From: Oscillibacter hominis
GTDB lineage: Bacteria > Bacillota > Clostridia > Oscillospirales > Oscillospiraceae
Length of the DNA: 64,000 nucleotides
Assembly (NCBI RefSeq): GCF_014334055.1
Contig: NZ_CP060490.1
Coordinates: forward strand, 2,046,001 to 2,110,000
Reading direction: 5' to 3'
Below the pieces are notes generated by a model. It worked only from the letters and a program-made list of their open reading frames with translations, had not been told where the DNA came from and did not search any database. A program made the translations under genes and the position numbers. Below are positions 55,591-64,000 of the stretch, in pieces. The first letter of the stretch is position 1, and each line of letters starts with the position of its first letter.

Positions 55591-56523
55591 ATGAATCGTA
55601 TTTATACATCTGCAGACCAGCTGATCGGCAAGACTCCGCTGTTGGAGCTGACCCACATAGAGCGGGAGCTCGGGCTGGAAGCCCGCATTCTGGGTAAGTT
55701 GGAGTACTTCAATCCGGCGGGGTCTGTGAAAGACCGGGTGGCAAAGGCCATGATCGACGATGCTGAGGCCGAGGGCCGTCTGAAGCCCGGCTCCGTCATC
55801 ATTGAACCCACCTCCGGCAACACAGGCATCGCCCTTGCCTCCATGGCAGCAGTCCGGGGCTACCGCATCCTCATCGTCATGCCGGAGACCATGAGCGTGG
55901 AGCGCCGGCAGCTGATGAAAGCCTATGGCGCGGAAGTAGTTCTCTCCGATGGGGCCAAGGGGATGAAAGGCGCCATCGCCAAAGCAGAGGAACTGGCCAG
56001 ATCCATTCCCAACAGCTTCCTTCCAAGCCAGTTTACCAACCCAGCCAACCCGGCCATCCACCAATCCACCACCGGACCGGAGATTTGGGAGGATACGGGC
56101 GGTGATGTCGATCTCTTTGTTTCCGGCATTGGCACCGGCGGCACCATCACCGGCGTGGGACAGTATCTCAAGTCCAAAAAGCCGGCTATCCAGGTGGTGG
56201 CCGTGGAGCCCGCCGCCTCCCCGGTGCTTTCCAAAGGAGCGGCCGGGCCTCACAAAATTCAGGGAATCGGCGCAGGGTTTGTGCCCGGTGTGCTGAACAC
56301 ATCCATCTACGACAAAATCCTCCCGGTGGAGAATGAAGACGCCTTTTCCACAGCCCGCCATATCGGCCGCAGCGAAGGCGTTCTGGTGGGCATTTCTTCG
56401 GGAGCGGCGGTTTGGGCTGCCATTCAGTTGGCCAGACGCCCGGAAAACCGTGGCAAAACCATTGTGGCCCTGCTGCCCGACACCGGCGAGCGCTATCTGT
56501 CCACCCCTCTCTTTTCTGAATAG
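55591..56523 (+). CDS. cysK: Cysteine synthase (O-acetylserine sulfhydrylase)
   Basis: A 310-residue PLP enzyme that makes cysteine from O-acetylserine and sulfide. The PLP lysine lies in [14 protein letters not shown], the substrate loop is [12 protein letters not shown], the phosphate-binding loop is [16 protein letters not shown], and the C-terminal serine motif is [11 protein letters not shown]. Length is normal. AGGGAGAGATTGAT precedes the ATG. It has its own promoter and terminator, and it is not linked to the following operon. Confidence 0.95.
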   Translation: MNRIYTSADQLIGKTPLLELTHIERELGLEARILGKLEYFNPAGSVKDRVAKAMIDDAEAEGRLKPGSVIIEPTSGNTGIALASMAAVRGYRILIVMPETMSVERRQLMKAYGAEVVLSDGAKGMKGAIAKAEELARSIPNSFLPSQFTNPANPAIHQSTTGPEIWEDTGGDVDLFVSGIGTGGTITGVGQYLKSKKPAIQVVAVEPAASPVLSKGAAGPHKIQGIGAGFVPGVLNTSIYDKILPVENEDAFSTARHIGRSEGVLVGISSGAAVWAAIQLARRPENRGKTIVALLPDTGERYLSTPLFSE

Positions 56524-56562
56524 TCCCCTTCCAGAAGGGCAGCTTAGCTGCTGCCATCCAGA

Positions 56563-56600
56563 AAGGCTCCGATCAATTGATCGGAGCCTTTCTGGTGCTG
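56563..56600 (+). terminator. Intrinsic terminator of cysK
   Basis: A perfect palindrome: AGAAAGGCTCCGATCA pairs with TGATCGGAGCCTTTCT. Confidence 0.82.
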
Positions 56601-57086
56601 CAGGGGAGGACTGTTGTCTATACAACAATGTGGGCATGGATCAGAGGCTTACCGCATATTCTTTCTATGGTGAAATCCATACTGAAAATAATTTTTCTTC
56701 TGGATATTTTTTGATGATTTCTTAGCGCTTTGTTCATAATTTAAAAATTGTTTTCGTGTAAAAATCCAGCTTTTTCCATGTTTTGTGCCGTTTTTACTTT
56801 TTTATTCACAATGCCCTATTTTATTTTCTTTTTTGAGCTGCTATTGGTTTTTTTGCAAAAGATATCTCTCTATTTTTATATATCGCTTTACTTGAATATG
56901 ATTTTTTCTACAAATTTAGTTGCCTTGTCAATCGCCAATTGTGCATTTCATCCAACTGCCTTGTAGAAAATTCATGAAGAACATAGAAAAAGTAAAAAGT
57001 TTGAAAATTATTATTGAAAATATTTTTCAATATGACTATAGTAGAGATAACTTCAATCGCTTTCCGCTTGATTTTAAAACTTAAAA
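56601..57086. promoter_or_regulatory. Long AT-rich region upstream of the Grd-like operon
   Basis: Almost 490 nt, far more AT-rich than the flanks, with no credible gene. An inverted repeat ATTGAAAA-TAT-TTTTCAAT lies at 57013-57031, a possible operator. I could not fix a -35/-10 pair. Confidence 0.4.
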
Positions 57087-58238
57087 ATGGAACAGGAGGG
57101 TATGCGCGCGGCAAGCAGCGCGCTAAGGAGTATGGTGAATTCCACGACAAGAGCTTTTGGAAGCCCCCTCAGATACATACAGGGGCCCGGCGAGTTCAAT
57201 CACCTGCCGGAGTATACTGCCGCCTATGGGAATGCCTGCGTATTGATCGACAGCTTCCTTTATCCGACTTTGAACGCACAGCTGGAAAAGGCCTACCAGG
57301 GCGCTGAGACCAGCTTTGTCTCCATCCAGTTTCAGGGTGAGTGCTGCGACGAGGAGGTTGCCCACATCAGCGAGGTGGCCAAGGCGCACAACGCCTCTTT
57401 GATCGTGGGCGTGGGCGGCGGCAAGACGCTGGACACCGCCAAGCTCTGCTCCGACACCATGGGCGTGCCCGTGATCATCGTCCCCTCCTCCGCCTCCACC
57501 GATGCCCCGGTCAGCGAGATCGCGGTGGTGTATACGGCCGGCGGTGAGTACATCGGGTCCCGCAAGATGAAGCACAACGCCAATTTGGTGTTGGTGGACA
57601 GCGAGATCATCGTCAAGGCGCCCAAACGCCTCTTTGTGGCCGGCATGGGCGATGCCCTGGCCACCTACCTGGAGGCTCTGGCCTGTGACCGGTCTGACTC
57701 CCCCAACTACATCGGCTCCGGCCACCGCCGCTGCAAGGCCGGTATGGCCATTGCCCAGTCCTGCTGGGACATTCTCTTTGCCGATGGGCGCAGCGCCCTC
57801 TCGGCTCTGGAGCAGGGCGTGGTCACTGAGGCGCTGGAAAATGTCATCGAGGCCAACACGCTGCTCAGCGGCTTGGGCTTTTTGAACACGGGCCTGGCCA
57901 CCGCCCACGGCATCCATTCCGGACTGACCGCACTGGCATCCACCCACTCCTTCCTCCATGGTGAAAAGGTGGCTTTCGGCGTGGTCTGCCAGATGGTGCT
58001 GGAGAACACACCCACAAAGACCGTGGATCAGGTAATGCGCTTTATGGTGGATATCGGCCTGCCTGTCACGCTGGAACAGCTGAATGTGGAACCCACCTAT
58101 GAAAACGTCATGGCCATCGCCCGCAAGACAGCTGACGGCCCGCTGGTCCATCAGGAGCCCTTCCTGGTCACCACCCAGTCGGTGTACAACGCCATCCTGG
58201 TGGCTGACAAGTTGGGCAGAACCTATCGGGGGCTATAA
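57087..58238 (+). CDS. GldA-like iron/zinc-dependent polyol dehydrogenase
   Basis: Up to 383 residues of the glycerol-dehydrogenase branch of the metal-dependent alcohol dehydrogenases. NAD is bound by LIVGVGGGKTLDTAK (residues about 109-123) and PSSASTDAPVSEIAVVY. The metal ligands lie in GMGDALATYLEA (Asp), AHGIHSGLTAL (His) and LHGEKVAFGVV (His). The start is uncertain: ATG 57087 has no site, ATG 57102 and 57132 lie too close to GGAG sequences; the family length favours 57132. It heads an apparent operon with an SDR, a TRAP transporter and Grd-like genes. The natural substrate is probably a polyol or amino alcohol (inference). Confidence 0.88.
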   Translation: MEQEGMRAASSALRSMVNSTTRAFGSPLRYIQGPGEFNHLPEYTAAYGNACVLIDSFLYPTLNAQLEKAYQGAETSFVSIQFQGECCDEEVAHISEVAKAHNASLIVGVGGGKTLDTAKLCSDTMGVPVIIVPSSASTDAPVSEIAVVYTAGGEYIGSRKMKHNANLVLVDSEIIVKAPKRLFVAGMGDALATYLEALACDRSDSPNYIGSGHRRCKAGMAIAQSCWDILFADGRSALSALEQGVVTEALENVIEANTLLSGLGFLNTGLATAHGIHSGLTALASTHSFLHGEKVAFGVVCQMVLENTPTKTVDQVMRFMVDIGLPVTLEQLNVEPTYENVMAIARKTADGPLVHQEPFLVTTQSVYNAILVADKLGRTYRGL

Positions 58239-58268
58239 AAAAATAAGGGTTGAAGGGAGTAACCGCTC

Positions 58269-59069
58269 ATGCAGAATCTAAACCGCTTTGCTAAACTCTT
58301 TGATCTCAGCGGCCACGTGGCCGTGGTCACGGGTGCGGCCCAGGGAAACGGCCTGGGGATCGCCAACGCCCTCTGTGACGCCGGAGCCACAGTTGTGGCA
58401 ACCGACATCGTCTTCAAGCCGGACCAGGAGGGCGCCGAGCACAAGCTCAGCCCGGACATCGACCGCATGATCATGGACGTGACCGACGAGGAGAACGTAA
58501 AAGAGGTCTTTGCCAAGATCGCAGAGAAGTACGGCAAGTTAGACATCCTCTGCAACAACGCCGGCATCATTTATAAGGATCTGGTTCAGGACCTGGATAT
58601 GGACCGGTTCCGGAAGGTCTCGGACATCAACATCCACGGCGTGGTCATCTGCACCAAGCACGCCGTGCCCTACATGAAGGAGGCCGGCTGGGGGCGCATT
58701 GTCAACACCTCTTCCTCTCAGGCCTTTTTGACCACAGAGACTTACAGCGCCTACTCCGCCTCCAAAGCCGCCGTCTCCCACCTCACCAGAATCTGGGGCA
58801 ACGAGCTGGCCAAGGACAACATCCTGGTCCACGCCATCTGCCCCTGCTTTGTCCGGACCCCCATGATGGTGAACTCCATCGCCCGCATTGCCGAGCAGTT
58901 GGGCACAGACGAAGAGGGCGGCTACAACTATTTTGCAGACCTGATCCCCACCCACCGGCTCCTTGAGATCGAGGAGATCGGCAACTGGGTCGCCATGCTC
59001 TGCAGCGACCTGGGCCGTGCCACCACCGGAAGCAACTTCTCCATCACCTGCGGACAAGTAAGGCTGTAA
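58269..59069 (+). CDS. Short-chain dehydrogenase/reductase (SDR)
   Basis: A 266-residue classical SDR. The cofactor motif is VVTGAAQGNGLG (residues 19-30), the structural motif LCNNAGI (94-100), and the catalytic set is Ser149 region in VNTSSSQAF with Tyr162 and Lys166 in YSAYSASK. Asp46 in VVATDIVF suggests NAD rather than NADP. It follows the GldA-like gene by 30 bases and precedes the TRAP binding protein by 44. It likely oxidises or reduces a hydroxyl or keto group of the imported compound. Confidence 0.88.
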   Translation: MQNLNRFAKLFDLSGHVAVVTGAAQGNGLGIANALCDAGATVVATDIVFKPDQEGAEHKLSPDIDRMIMDVTDEENVKEVFAKIAEKYGKLDILCNNAGIIYKDLVQDLDMDRFRKVSDINIHGVVICTKHAVPYMKEAGWGRIVNTSSSQAFLTTETYSAYSASKAAVSHLTRIWGNELAKDNILVHAICPCFVRTPMMVNSIARIAEQLGTDEEGGYNYFADLIPTHRLLEIEEIGNWVAMLCSDLGRATTGSNFSITCGQVRL

Positions 59070-59113
59070 GCCTGAAAATAAAAGACGTTTGTTGAAATTA
59101 TGGGAGGTACACT

Positions 59114-60187
59114 ATGAAAAAGAAGATTGTTGCAATCCTGTCTGCACTGCTCTGCGTGTGCATGCTGGCCGCCTGCGGCGGCAGCGGCGGCGGCTCCGCC
59201 AGCGGCGGCAGCGCTTCCGGTTCCGCAAGCAGCACGGGCGGCTCCGGCGGCTCCGGTGAGCCTGAAGTGGTTCTGGAATTCGGCCACATTCAAAACCCTG
59301 GCCACGCGCTGTACATCGCTCCGGAAGAACTCAAGACCCTGGTGGAGGAGCGCTCCGAGGGCCGCATTCAGCTGAACATCTATCCCGCCAGCCAGCTGGG
59401 CTCCGCCCGCGAAATGATGGAGCAGGTCACCATGGGCACCCTGGACATCACTTTTGCCGACGCCTCCGACTGGGCCTCCGCGCTGAACCTGCCGGAGCTG
59501 GGCGTTTTTAACCTGCCGTTCCTGAACAAGGACCTGGCCTCCCAGATCAAGGTCATCAATGAGATCATCCCCGATGCCGTTCCCGAGATGCTGGAGGGCA
59601 CCGGCCTGAAGCTTCTGACCACCTATTCCAACGGCATCCGCCAGCCCCTGCTGAAAAACCACCCCATCAACACCCTGGAAGACATCAAGGGCCTGAAGAT
59701 GCGCACCCCCGAGACCGAGATGTACGTGAACCTCTGGAACGCCCTGGGCGCCAGCACCGTCACCTCCGCCTGGAGCGAGGCCTACACCGTTTTGCAGCAG
59801 GGCGTTGCCGATGCGGTGGAAGCCGATGACGTGGGCCTGGTCAGCATGAACCTGCAGGAGATCGGCAAGTACATGTCCAAGATCGGCCATCTGAGCCAGG
59901 CTTACATCGTCCTGATCAATGAAGAGAAGTGGAATTCCATCCCCGAGGACCTGCAGCAGATCCTGGTGGAGTGCCTGGCAGAGAATCAGGCCAAGCAGCT
60001 TGCCGACCGCGAGGCCCTGGGCATCGAGGCGGAACAGACCATTGCCGACGCCGGCGTTGAGATCAACGAGGTCTCCGACACGGAACGTCAGCGCATGAGA
60101 GACGCCTGCCAGTCCATCTACGATAAGTATGCAGATGAATACGGCCTGGCTGATCTGATTGCTCAGATGGAAGCCCTGAACGGCTAA
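59114..60187 (+). CDS. TRAP transporter substrate-binding lipoprotein (DctP family)
   Basis: A 357-residue protein with a lipoprotein signal (KKIVAILSALLCVCMLAACGG; lipobox Cys near 21) and a Gly/Ser linker to about residue 48. A DctP domain follows: EFGHIQNPGHALYIAPEEL, IYPASQLGSAREMMEQVTMG, and IKGLKMRTPETEMYVNLWNALGA, which holds the arginine that usually binds a carboxylate. TRAP systems import organic acids with a sodium gradient. A conserved Arg implies an anionic or zwitterionic substrate. Confidence 0.92.
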   Translation: MKKKIVAILSALLCVCMLAACGGSGGGSASGGSASGSASSTGGSGGSGEPEVVLEFGHIQNPGHALYIAPEELKTLVEERSEGRIQLNIYPASQLGSAREMMEQVTMGTLDITFADASDWASALNLPELGVFNLPFLNKDLASQIKVINEIIPDAVPEMLEGTGLKLLTTYSNGIRQPLLKNHPINTLEDIKGLKMRTPETEMYVNLWNALGASTVTSAWSEAYTVLQQGVADAVEADDVGLVSMNLQEIGKYMSKIGHLSQAYIVLINEEKWNSIPEDLQQILVECLAENQAKQLADREALGIEAEQTIADAGVEINEVSDTERQRMRDACQSIYDKYADEYGLADLIAQMEALNG

Positions 60188-60215
60188 GGTCCAGCAAAAG
60201 CCAGTATTGCCGGCT

Positions 60216-60255
60216 TGTGATGCGTGCGCACCGGACTCGTTCGTGCGCACGCATC
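60216..60255 (+). promoter_or_regulatory. Intra-operon stem-loop between dctP and dctQ
   Basis: GATGCGTGCGCAC pairs perfectly with GTGCGCACGCATC around an 11-nt loop. There is no T-run, so it probably stabilises the dctP mRNA rather than terminating fully. Confidence 0.65.
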
Positions 60256-60280
60256 TTCCAATTGAAAGGCAGGTAAGCGA

Positions 60281-60772
60281 ATGAAAACACTCTTGAAAAT
60301 AGACCGCGTCATCGAAAACATACAGACCTATCTCTGCATGGCCCTGTTTATCCTGATCCTGATTTTGGGCTCCATCCAGGTCTTCGGCCGCTTTATCTTC
60401 CACGCCGCTCCCCCCTGGACGGAGGAGGCGATGCGCTTTTGCGGCATCTACCTCACCTTCATCGGCTCCGCGCTGACTATCCGCGTGGATGGCCACGTGT
60501 CGGTGGATATTGTCATCAGCTTTCTGAAAAACAACAAGGTTCGGGCCGCTCTGTTCATCATCTCCCGGCTCATCTGCGTGGTGTTTCTCATCATGTTCTT
60601 CCCCGGCTCCATCGCCCTGGTGCAAAAGAGCGGAAGCTCCCTGGGCGCCGCCATTCAGATACCCTATTCCTACATCTATGCGGCAGTGCCTCTTGGGATT
60701 GTCATGATGCTCTGCTCCTATGCCAGTGCCATTCCCAAGCTGGCCAAGCAGTATGCAAAGGGGGAAAAGTAA
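60281..60772 (+). CDS. TRAP transporter small permease (DctQ family)
   Basis: A 163-residue membrane protein with four helices. Family features are the N-terminal ICMALFILILILGSIQVFGR, PPWTEEAMRFCGIYLTFIGSA and the DGHVSVDIV segment. It pairs with the large permease to form the membrane unit. Its stop is immediately followed by the start of the large permease. Confidence 0.92.
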   Translation: MKTLLKIDRVIENIQTYLCMALFILILILGSIQVFGRFIFHAAPPWTEEAMRFCGIYLTFIGSALTIRVDGHVSVDIVISFLKNNKVRAALFIISRLICVVFLIMFFPGSIALVQKSGSSLGAAIQIPYSYIYAAVPLGIVMMLCSYASAIPKLAKQYAKGEK

Positions 60773-62056
60773 ATGATACCAATAGCAGTCATCACCCTTC
60801 TGGTATTCCTTGTGGTGGGCGTACCCGTCAGCTTTGCCATTGGCCTCTCCGGCCTGCTGGCCATCCTGCTCGGCAGCGACATCGCCCCCTTTATGGCCGT
60901 GCAGCAGGCGGTCCGCGGCATGAACTCCTTCTCTCTGATGGCCGGTCCCCTTTTCATCCTGGCCGGTGAGATTCTGGGCGGTGCCAAGCTGTCCAAGCGG
61001 ATCCTGGACTTCTGCCGGGCCTGTATCTCCCAGGTCCGCGGCGGACTCGGCATGGTCTCCGTGCTGGCCAACATGATCTTTGCCGGAATCTCCGGCTCCG
61101 GCGCGGCCACCATGAGCGCGGTGGGCTCCCTGACGGTTCCCGAGCTCAGGGCCGCCGGCTATAAGCGTTCCTTCATCGCCGCCCTGATCGCCGGCTCCGG
61201 CGCTCTGGGCCCCATCATCCCCCCCAGCACCAACATGATCGTCTTCGCCTCCCTGACCGGCTTTTCCATCGGCAAGCTCTTCATCGGCGGCCTGATCCCC
61301 GGCATTATCATCGGCATTTGCCTGATGTTCCTGTGCCGCTGGTACGCCAAAAAGTACAATGTGGATGCCGGCAGCGGGTCCTTCAGCTGGAAAACCGTGT
61401 GGAAGGCCTTTAAAAACGCGTTCTTTGCCCTCATCACCCCGCTCATCATTGTGGGCGGCGTCATCTCCGGTGTCTTCACCGCCACGGAGTCCGGCATCGT
61501 CGCCTGCCTCTACGGCCTGATCTGCGGCTTTTTCATCTACCGCACGCTGCACCTGAAGGATTTGGTGACCATCTTTAAGCGGGCGGCCTCTTCTTCCGCC
61601 ATGCTGATGATGATCATGGGCATCTCCAACATCTATTCCTACATCTTTGCCCGCGAGAACCTGGCCACCACCATCAAGAACTTCATGCTCTCCGTCACCA
61701 GCGATCCCAACCTGGTGGTGCTGATCATCATTGTCCTGATGCTGATCATCGGCTGCTTCATGGAGACCCTGGCCGCCACCGCGGTCATCATCCCCATCGT
61801 CTATCCCATCGTTGTGGGATTGGGCGTGGATCCCCTGGTGTTCGGCGTTATTTTCTCCATCGCCACCGTGGTGGGCGGGTTGACGCCGCCTGTGGGACTG
61901 TACCTCTTCCTGTCCATGAATATTGCGGATGCGCCGTTTAAAGACGCGGTCAAGTATGTGGCGCCAGTGGTGCTGATCGTCCTGGTCGTAATGCTCTTGG
62001 GCTATCTCTTCCCGCCGATCATTACGTTTGTACCCAACCTGTTGATGGGCGCGTAG
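60773..62056 (+). CDS. TRAP transporter large permease (DctM family)
   Basis: A 427-residue permease with about 12 helices. Signature segments are MNSFSLMAGPLFILAGEILG, MIFAGISGSGAATMSAVGSL, LGPIIPPSTNMIVFASLTG and VVGGLTPPVGLYLFLSM. It transports the compound delivered by the DctP-type protein, driven by sodium. It ends 22 bases before the GrdE-like gene, so transport and reduction are on one transcript. Confidence 0.95.
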   Translation: MIPIAVITLLVFLVVGVPVSFAIGLSGLLAILLGSDIAPFMAVQQAVRGMNSFSLMAGPLFILAGEILGGAKLSKRILDFCRACISQVRGGLGMVSVLANMIFAGISGSGAATMSAVGSLTVPELRAAGYKRSFIAALIAGSGALGPIIPPSTNMIVFASLTGFSIGKLFIGGLIPGIIIGICLMFLCRWYAKKYNVDAGSGSFSWKTVWKAFKNAFFALITPLIIVGGVISGVFTATESGIVACLYGLICGFFIYRTLHLKDLVTIFKRAASSSAMLMMIMGISNIYSYIFARENLATTIKNFMLSVTSDPNLVVLIIIVLMLIIGCFMETLAATAVIIPIVYPIVVGLGVDPLVFGVIFSIATVVGGLTPPVGLYLFLSMNIADAPFKDAVKYVAPVVLIVLVVMLLGYLFPPIITFVPNLLMGA

Positions 62057-62078
62057 TTCTTATAAGGAGTCTGATCCA

Positions 62079-63383
62079 ATGAAGTTAACCGTAGAAACCA
62101 TCCAGATCAAGGATCTGCAATTCGGAGCCGAGACCTGCTTCCGGGATGGAATCCTCTATGTGAGCAAAGAGGATATCCTGGCATTTGCCGCCGAGGAGCC
62201 CTGTTTCGACACTCTGAAGATTGACATTGCCCGCCCCGGGGACTCCACCCGCATCATCAATGTGGTGGACGTGGTGCAGCCCCGGTGTAAGGTATCTGGC
62301 AACATCGACTGGCCCGGCGTGCTGACAGAGGAGTACGAAATCGCCGGCTCCGGCGTCACCCGGGCGGTGAATGGCATGGGCATCGTCCTGTGCCAGAATG
62401 ACACCTACTGGTCCCGGAAATGGGGTTCTTTTGACATGAGCGGCGAATGCGCCGCCATCAACCCCTACGCCAAAATGCCAGAACTGGTCATCGAGCCCAT
62501 GGCTCCGGAGAACGCGGATTTCCGAGACTACCGCGAGGCGGTGCGCCGCGTGGGGTACAAGACCAGCGTCATGCTGGCCAAGGCCACCTTGGGCGTGGAG
62601 GCTGACAGCTCCGAGACCTTTGACAATGAGAAGCAGTACCCGGACCTGCCCAGCATCGCCTACTCCTATCAGATCTATTCCAAGCAGTATGACACCCAGA
62701 ACTACCGTGAACCCATGGTCTACGGCAACGCCGTCCCCGACAGCCTGCCCCTCATCATGCAGCCCACGGAAATCCTGGACGGCGCCATCTCCCTGTGCGG
62801 GGGCTTCCGCTGCGTCACCACCTATGAGATTCAGAACCACCCTGTGATCGTGGAGCTGATGCGCCGCCACGGCAAGGACCTGAACTTTGCCGGCGTACTG
62901 ATCACCGTCACCTCCGTGGAGGCCAAGCACCGCTACCTGGTCTCCAAAATGGCCGCCAACCTCCTCAAGGAGGTCTTCCACGCCGACGGCGTCATTGTCA
63001 CCAAGGGCGTGGGCGGTGCCTCCACGCTGTGCGTGGGCGCCATCGCCAGCGAGGCGGAGAAATTGGGCATCAAGGCTGTGCCCATCATCCAGATTCTCAA
63101 TGGCAAGAGCAACCTGGCCATCGAGTGCATGATCAGTGAGCAGAATGTGGACTCCATCGTCTGCTCCGGCACCTATTACCATAACTTCACCCTGCCTCCA
63201 GTGGAGACCCTTCTGGGCGGGCCCCAGGACGCGCTGTACCTCAGCGGTGACGACGGCGTCATCGGCGGCCACAAAATCGCCTCCGGCGACCCCGCAAAGG
63301 GCCAGGTCCGCTCCACCTATATGAAGCAGGTGGGCCTGATGAGCCAGGTGGGCTATTCCTACGGCATGGCCGTGGACTATTGA
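62079..63383 (+). CDS. GrdE-like proprotein: glycine/sarcosine/betaine reductase component B, alpha/beta part
   Basis: A 434-residue homologue of the GrdE/GrdG/GrdI proproteins. In those proteins self-cleavage before a cysteine makes a pyruvoyl group that binds the amine substrate as a Schiff base. Here Cys245 in GFRCVTTYEIQNHPVI is at the expected place (Cys242 in Eubacterium acidaminophilum GrdE, from memory). TKGVGGASTLCVG and LGGPQDALYLSGDDGVIGG are conserved regions of the beta part. It follows the TRAP genes by 22 bases. Substrate class within the family (sarcosine, betaine or other) cannot be told by eye. Confidence 0.9.
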   Translation: MKLTVETIQIKDLQFGAETCFRDGILYVSKEDILAFAAEEPCFDTLKIDIARPGDSTRIINVVDVVQPRCKVSGNIDWPGVLTEEYEIAGSGVTRAVNGMGIVLCQNDTYWSRKWGSFDMSGECAAINPYAKMPELVIEPMAPENADFRDYREAVRRVGYKTSVMLAKATLGVEADSSETFDNEKQYPDLPSIAYSYQIYSKQYDTQNYREPMVYGNAVPDSLPLIMQPTEILDGAISLCGGFRCVTTYEIQNHPVIVELMRRHGKDLNFAGVLITVTSVEAKHRYLVSKMAANLLKEVFHADGVIVTKGVGGASTLCVGAIASEAEKLGIKAVPIIQILNGKSNLAIECMISEQNVDSIVCSGTYYHNFTLPPVETLLGGPQDALYLSGDDGVIGGHKIASGDPAKGQVRSTYMKQVGLMSQVGYSYGMAVDY

Positions 63384-63397
63384 GAAAGGAGGGACAT

Positions 63398-64000
63398 ATG
63401 GAAACGAAAAAATGGAGAGTGGTCTGCTACGTCAACCAGTTCTTCGGTCAGATCGGCGGCGAGGACATGGCCCATGTGGGCTTCAGCGTAAAAGAAGAGC
63501 CGATAGGGCCGGCCCTGCTGTTCCAGAACCTTCTGAAAGATGACTGTGACGTGGTGGGCACCGTGATCTGCGGCGACAACTATTTCGCAGAGCATACGGA
63601 AAAGGCCGTGGCCGAGGGCGTGGAACTGGTCCGCGGCTTAAAGCCCGACCTCTTTATCGCCGGCCCCGCCTTCAACGCCGGGCGCTACGGCATCAGCTGC
63701 GGAAACATGGCCGCGGCGGTGGGCCGGGAACTGGGCATCCCCACGGTCACCGGCATGTTCCCCGAAAACCCGGCAGTGGACCTTTTCCGCAAGGACACCT
63801 ACATCGTCAAAACCGCCATCCTCTCCTCCACGCTGCGCAAGGTGGCCCCCACCATGGCCAGCATCGGAGTGCGCCTTTTAAAGCATGAGCATATCGGCAG
63901 CGCGGAGTCCGAGGGCTATGTGATCCGGGACATCATCCTCAACGAGGAGCAGCCTCAGAATGCGGCGGACCGGGCCATTGAAATGCTGCTGAAAAAGATC
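63398..64000 (+). CDS. GrdB-like selenoprotein subunit, 5' part (cut by window end)
   Basis: The frame from ATG 63398 (AAAGGAGGG upstream) is open for all 201 codons to the window end. WRVVCYVNQFFGQIGGEDMAHVGF is the typical GrdB/GrdF/GrdH start, GGVICGDNYF-like TVICGDNYFAEH and FIAGPAFNAGRYGISCGNMA are conserved, and GIPTVTGMFPENPAVDLF follows. Full-length relatives have about 435 residues with selenocysteine (in-frame TGA) near residue 350, beyond this window. It is the gamma subunit of component B and carries out the reductive cleavage with GrdA and GrdC/D. Confidence 0.9.
   Translation, partial: METKKWRVVCYVNQFFGQIGGEDMAHVGFSVKEEPIGPALLFQNLLKDDCDVVGTVICGDNYFAEHTEKAVAEGVELVRGLKPDLFIAGPAFNAGRYGISCGNMAAAVGRELGIPTVTGMFPENPAVDLFRKDTYIVKTAILSSTLRKVAPTMASIGVRLLKHEHIGSAESEGYVIRDIILNEEQPQNAADRAIEMLLKKI

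Noticed and set aside
58928..61552. An 874-codon open frame on the minus strand opposite the SDR and TRAP genes
   Set aside because: It is an antisense shadow caused by GC-rich third positions. The plus-strand genes have full domain matches, and the frame is low-complexity Gly/Asp/His-rich.

Overview
The window looks like the chromosome of an endospore-forming, anaerobic Clostridia of the Oscillospiraceae type (Oscillibacter/Flavonifractor-like gut bacteria). This is inferred from a GC-rich Firmicute gene set, SpoIIE, Firmicute-type rRNA genes, an A/V-type ATPase operon, a glycine-reductase-like (Grd) system and a tet(W) gene. The species assignment is inference; no search was run.

Layout. 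1-3.5 kb: the end of spoIIE, a small membrane protein, dusB and an ECF sigma/anti-sigma pair. 3.5-5.5 kb: queT behind a switch-like leader, then rpsF-ssb-rpsR. 5.6-11.4 kb (minus strand): a pyruvyl-transferase/FrhB fusion, a dCMP deaminase, a two-gene chromate transporter and an isolated phage-type lysis cassette. 11.9-18 kb (minus strand): one rRNA operon with nine tRNAs, two of them between 23S and 5S. 18.4-23.9 kb: a YhaN/SbcC-like ATPase, an Mrp-type ATPase, xpt and guaA. 24-29.3 kb: a MarR-nitroreductase-radical SAM-mutM group and a divergent Crp/ferredoxin pair. 29.7-38.3 kb: a nine-gene V-ATPase operon. 38.6-39.9 kb: a second guaA-like gene whose amidotransferase domain is reduced and lacks its catalytic residues.

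39.9-55.2 kb: two related but diverged integrative mobilizable elements lie in tandem at the 3' end of the second guaA. Each has, in the same order, an XRE regulator (opposite strand), excisionase, tyrosine integrase, ribbon-helix-helix accessory protein, RepA-like ATPase, a repeat-rich noncoding block and a MobV relaxase. A core related to CGAGTGGGAATGA, the last bases of guaA, occurs at guaA2, at the junction and at the far end. Each element carries its own pair of 11-nt-phased repeats near both ends. Element 1 carries a lipoprotein; element 2 carries tet(W) with an attenuator leader and a methyltransferase. A scar of a third, related element follows the first guaA.

55.2-64 kb: cysK, then what appears to be one operon: a GldA-like dehydrogenase, an SDR dehydrogenase, a TRAP transporter (DctP, DctQ, DctM), a GrdE-like proprotein and the start of a GrdB-like subunit cut by the window edge. 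It looks like uptake, oxidation and reductive cleavage of an unidentified substrate, and is the best candidate here for an undescribed pathway.
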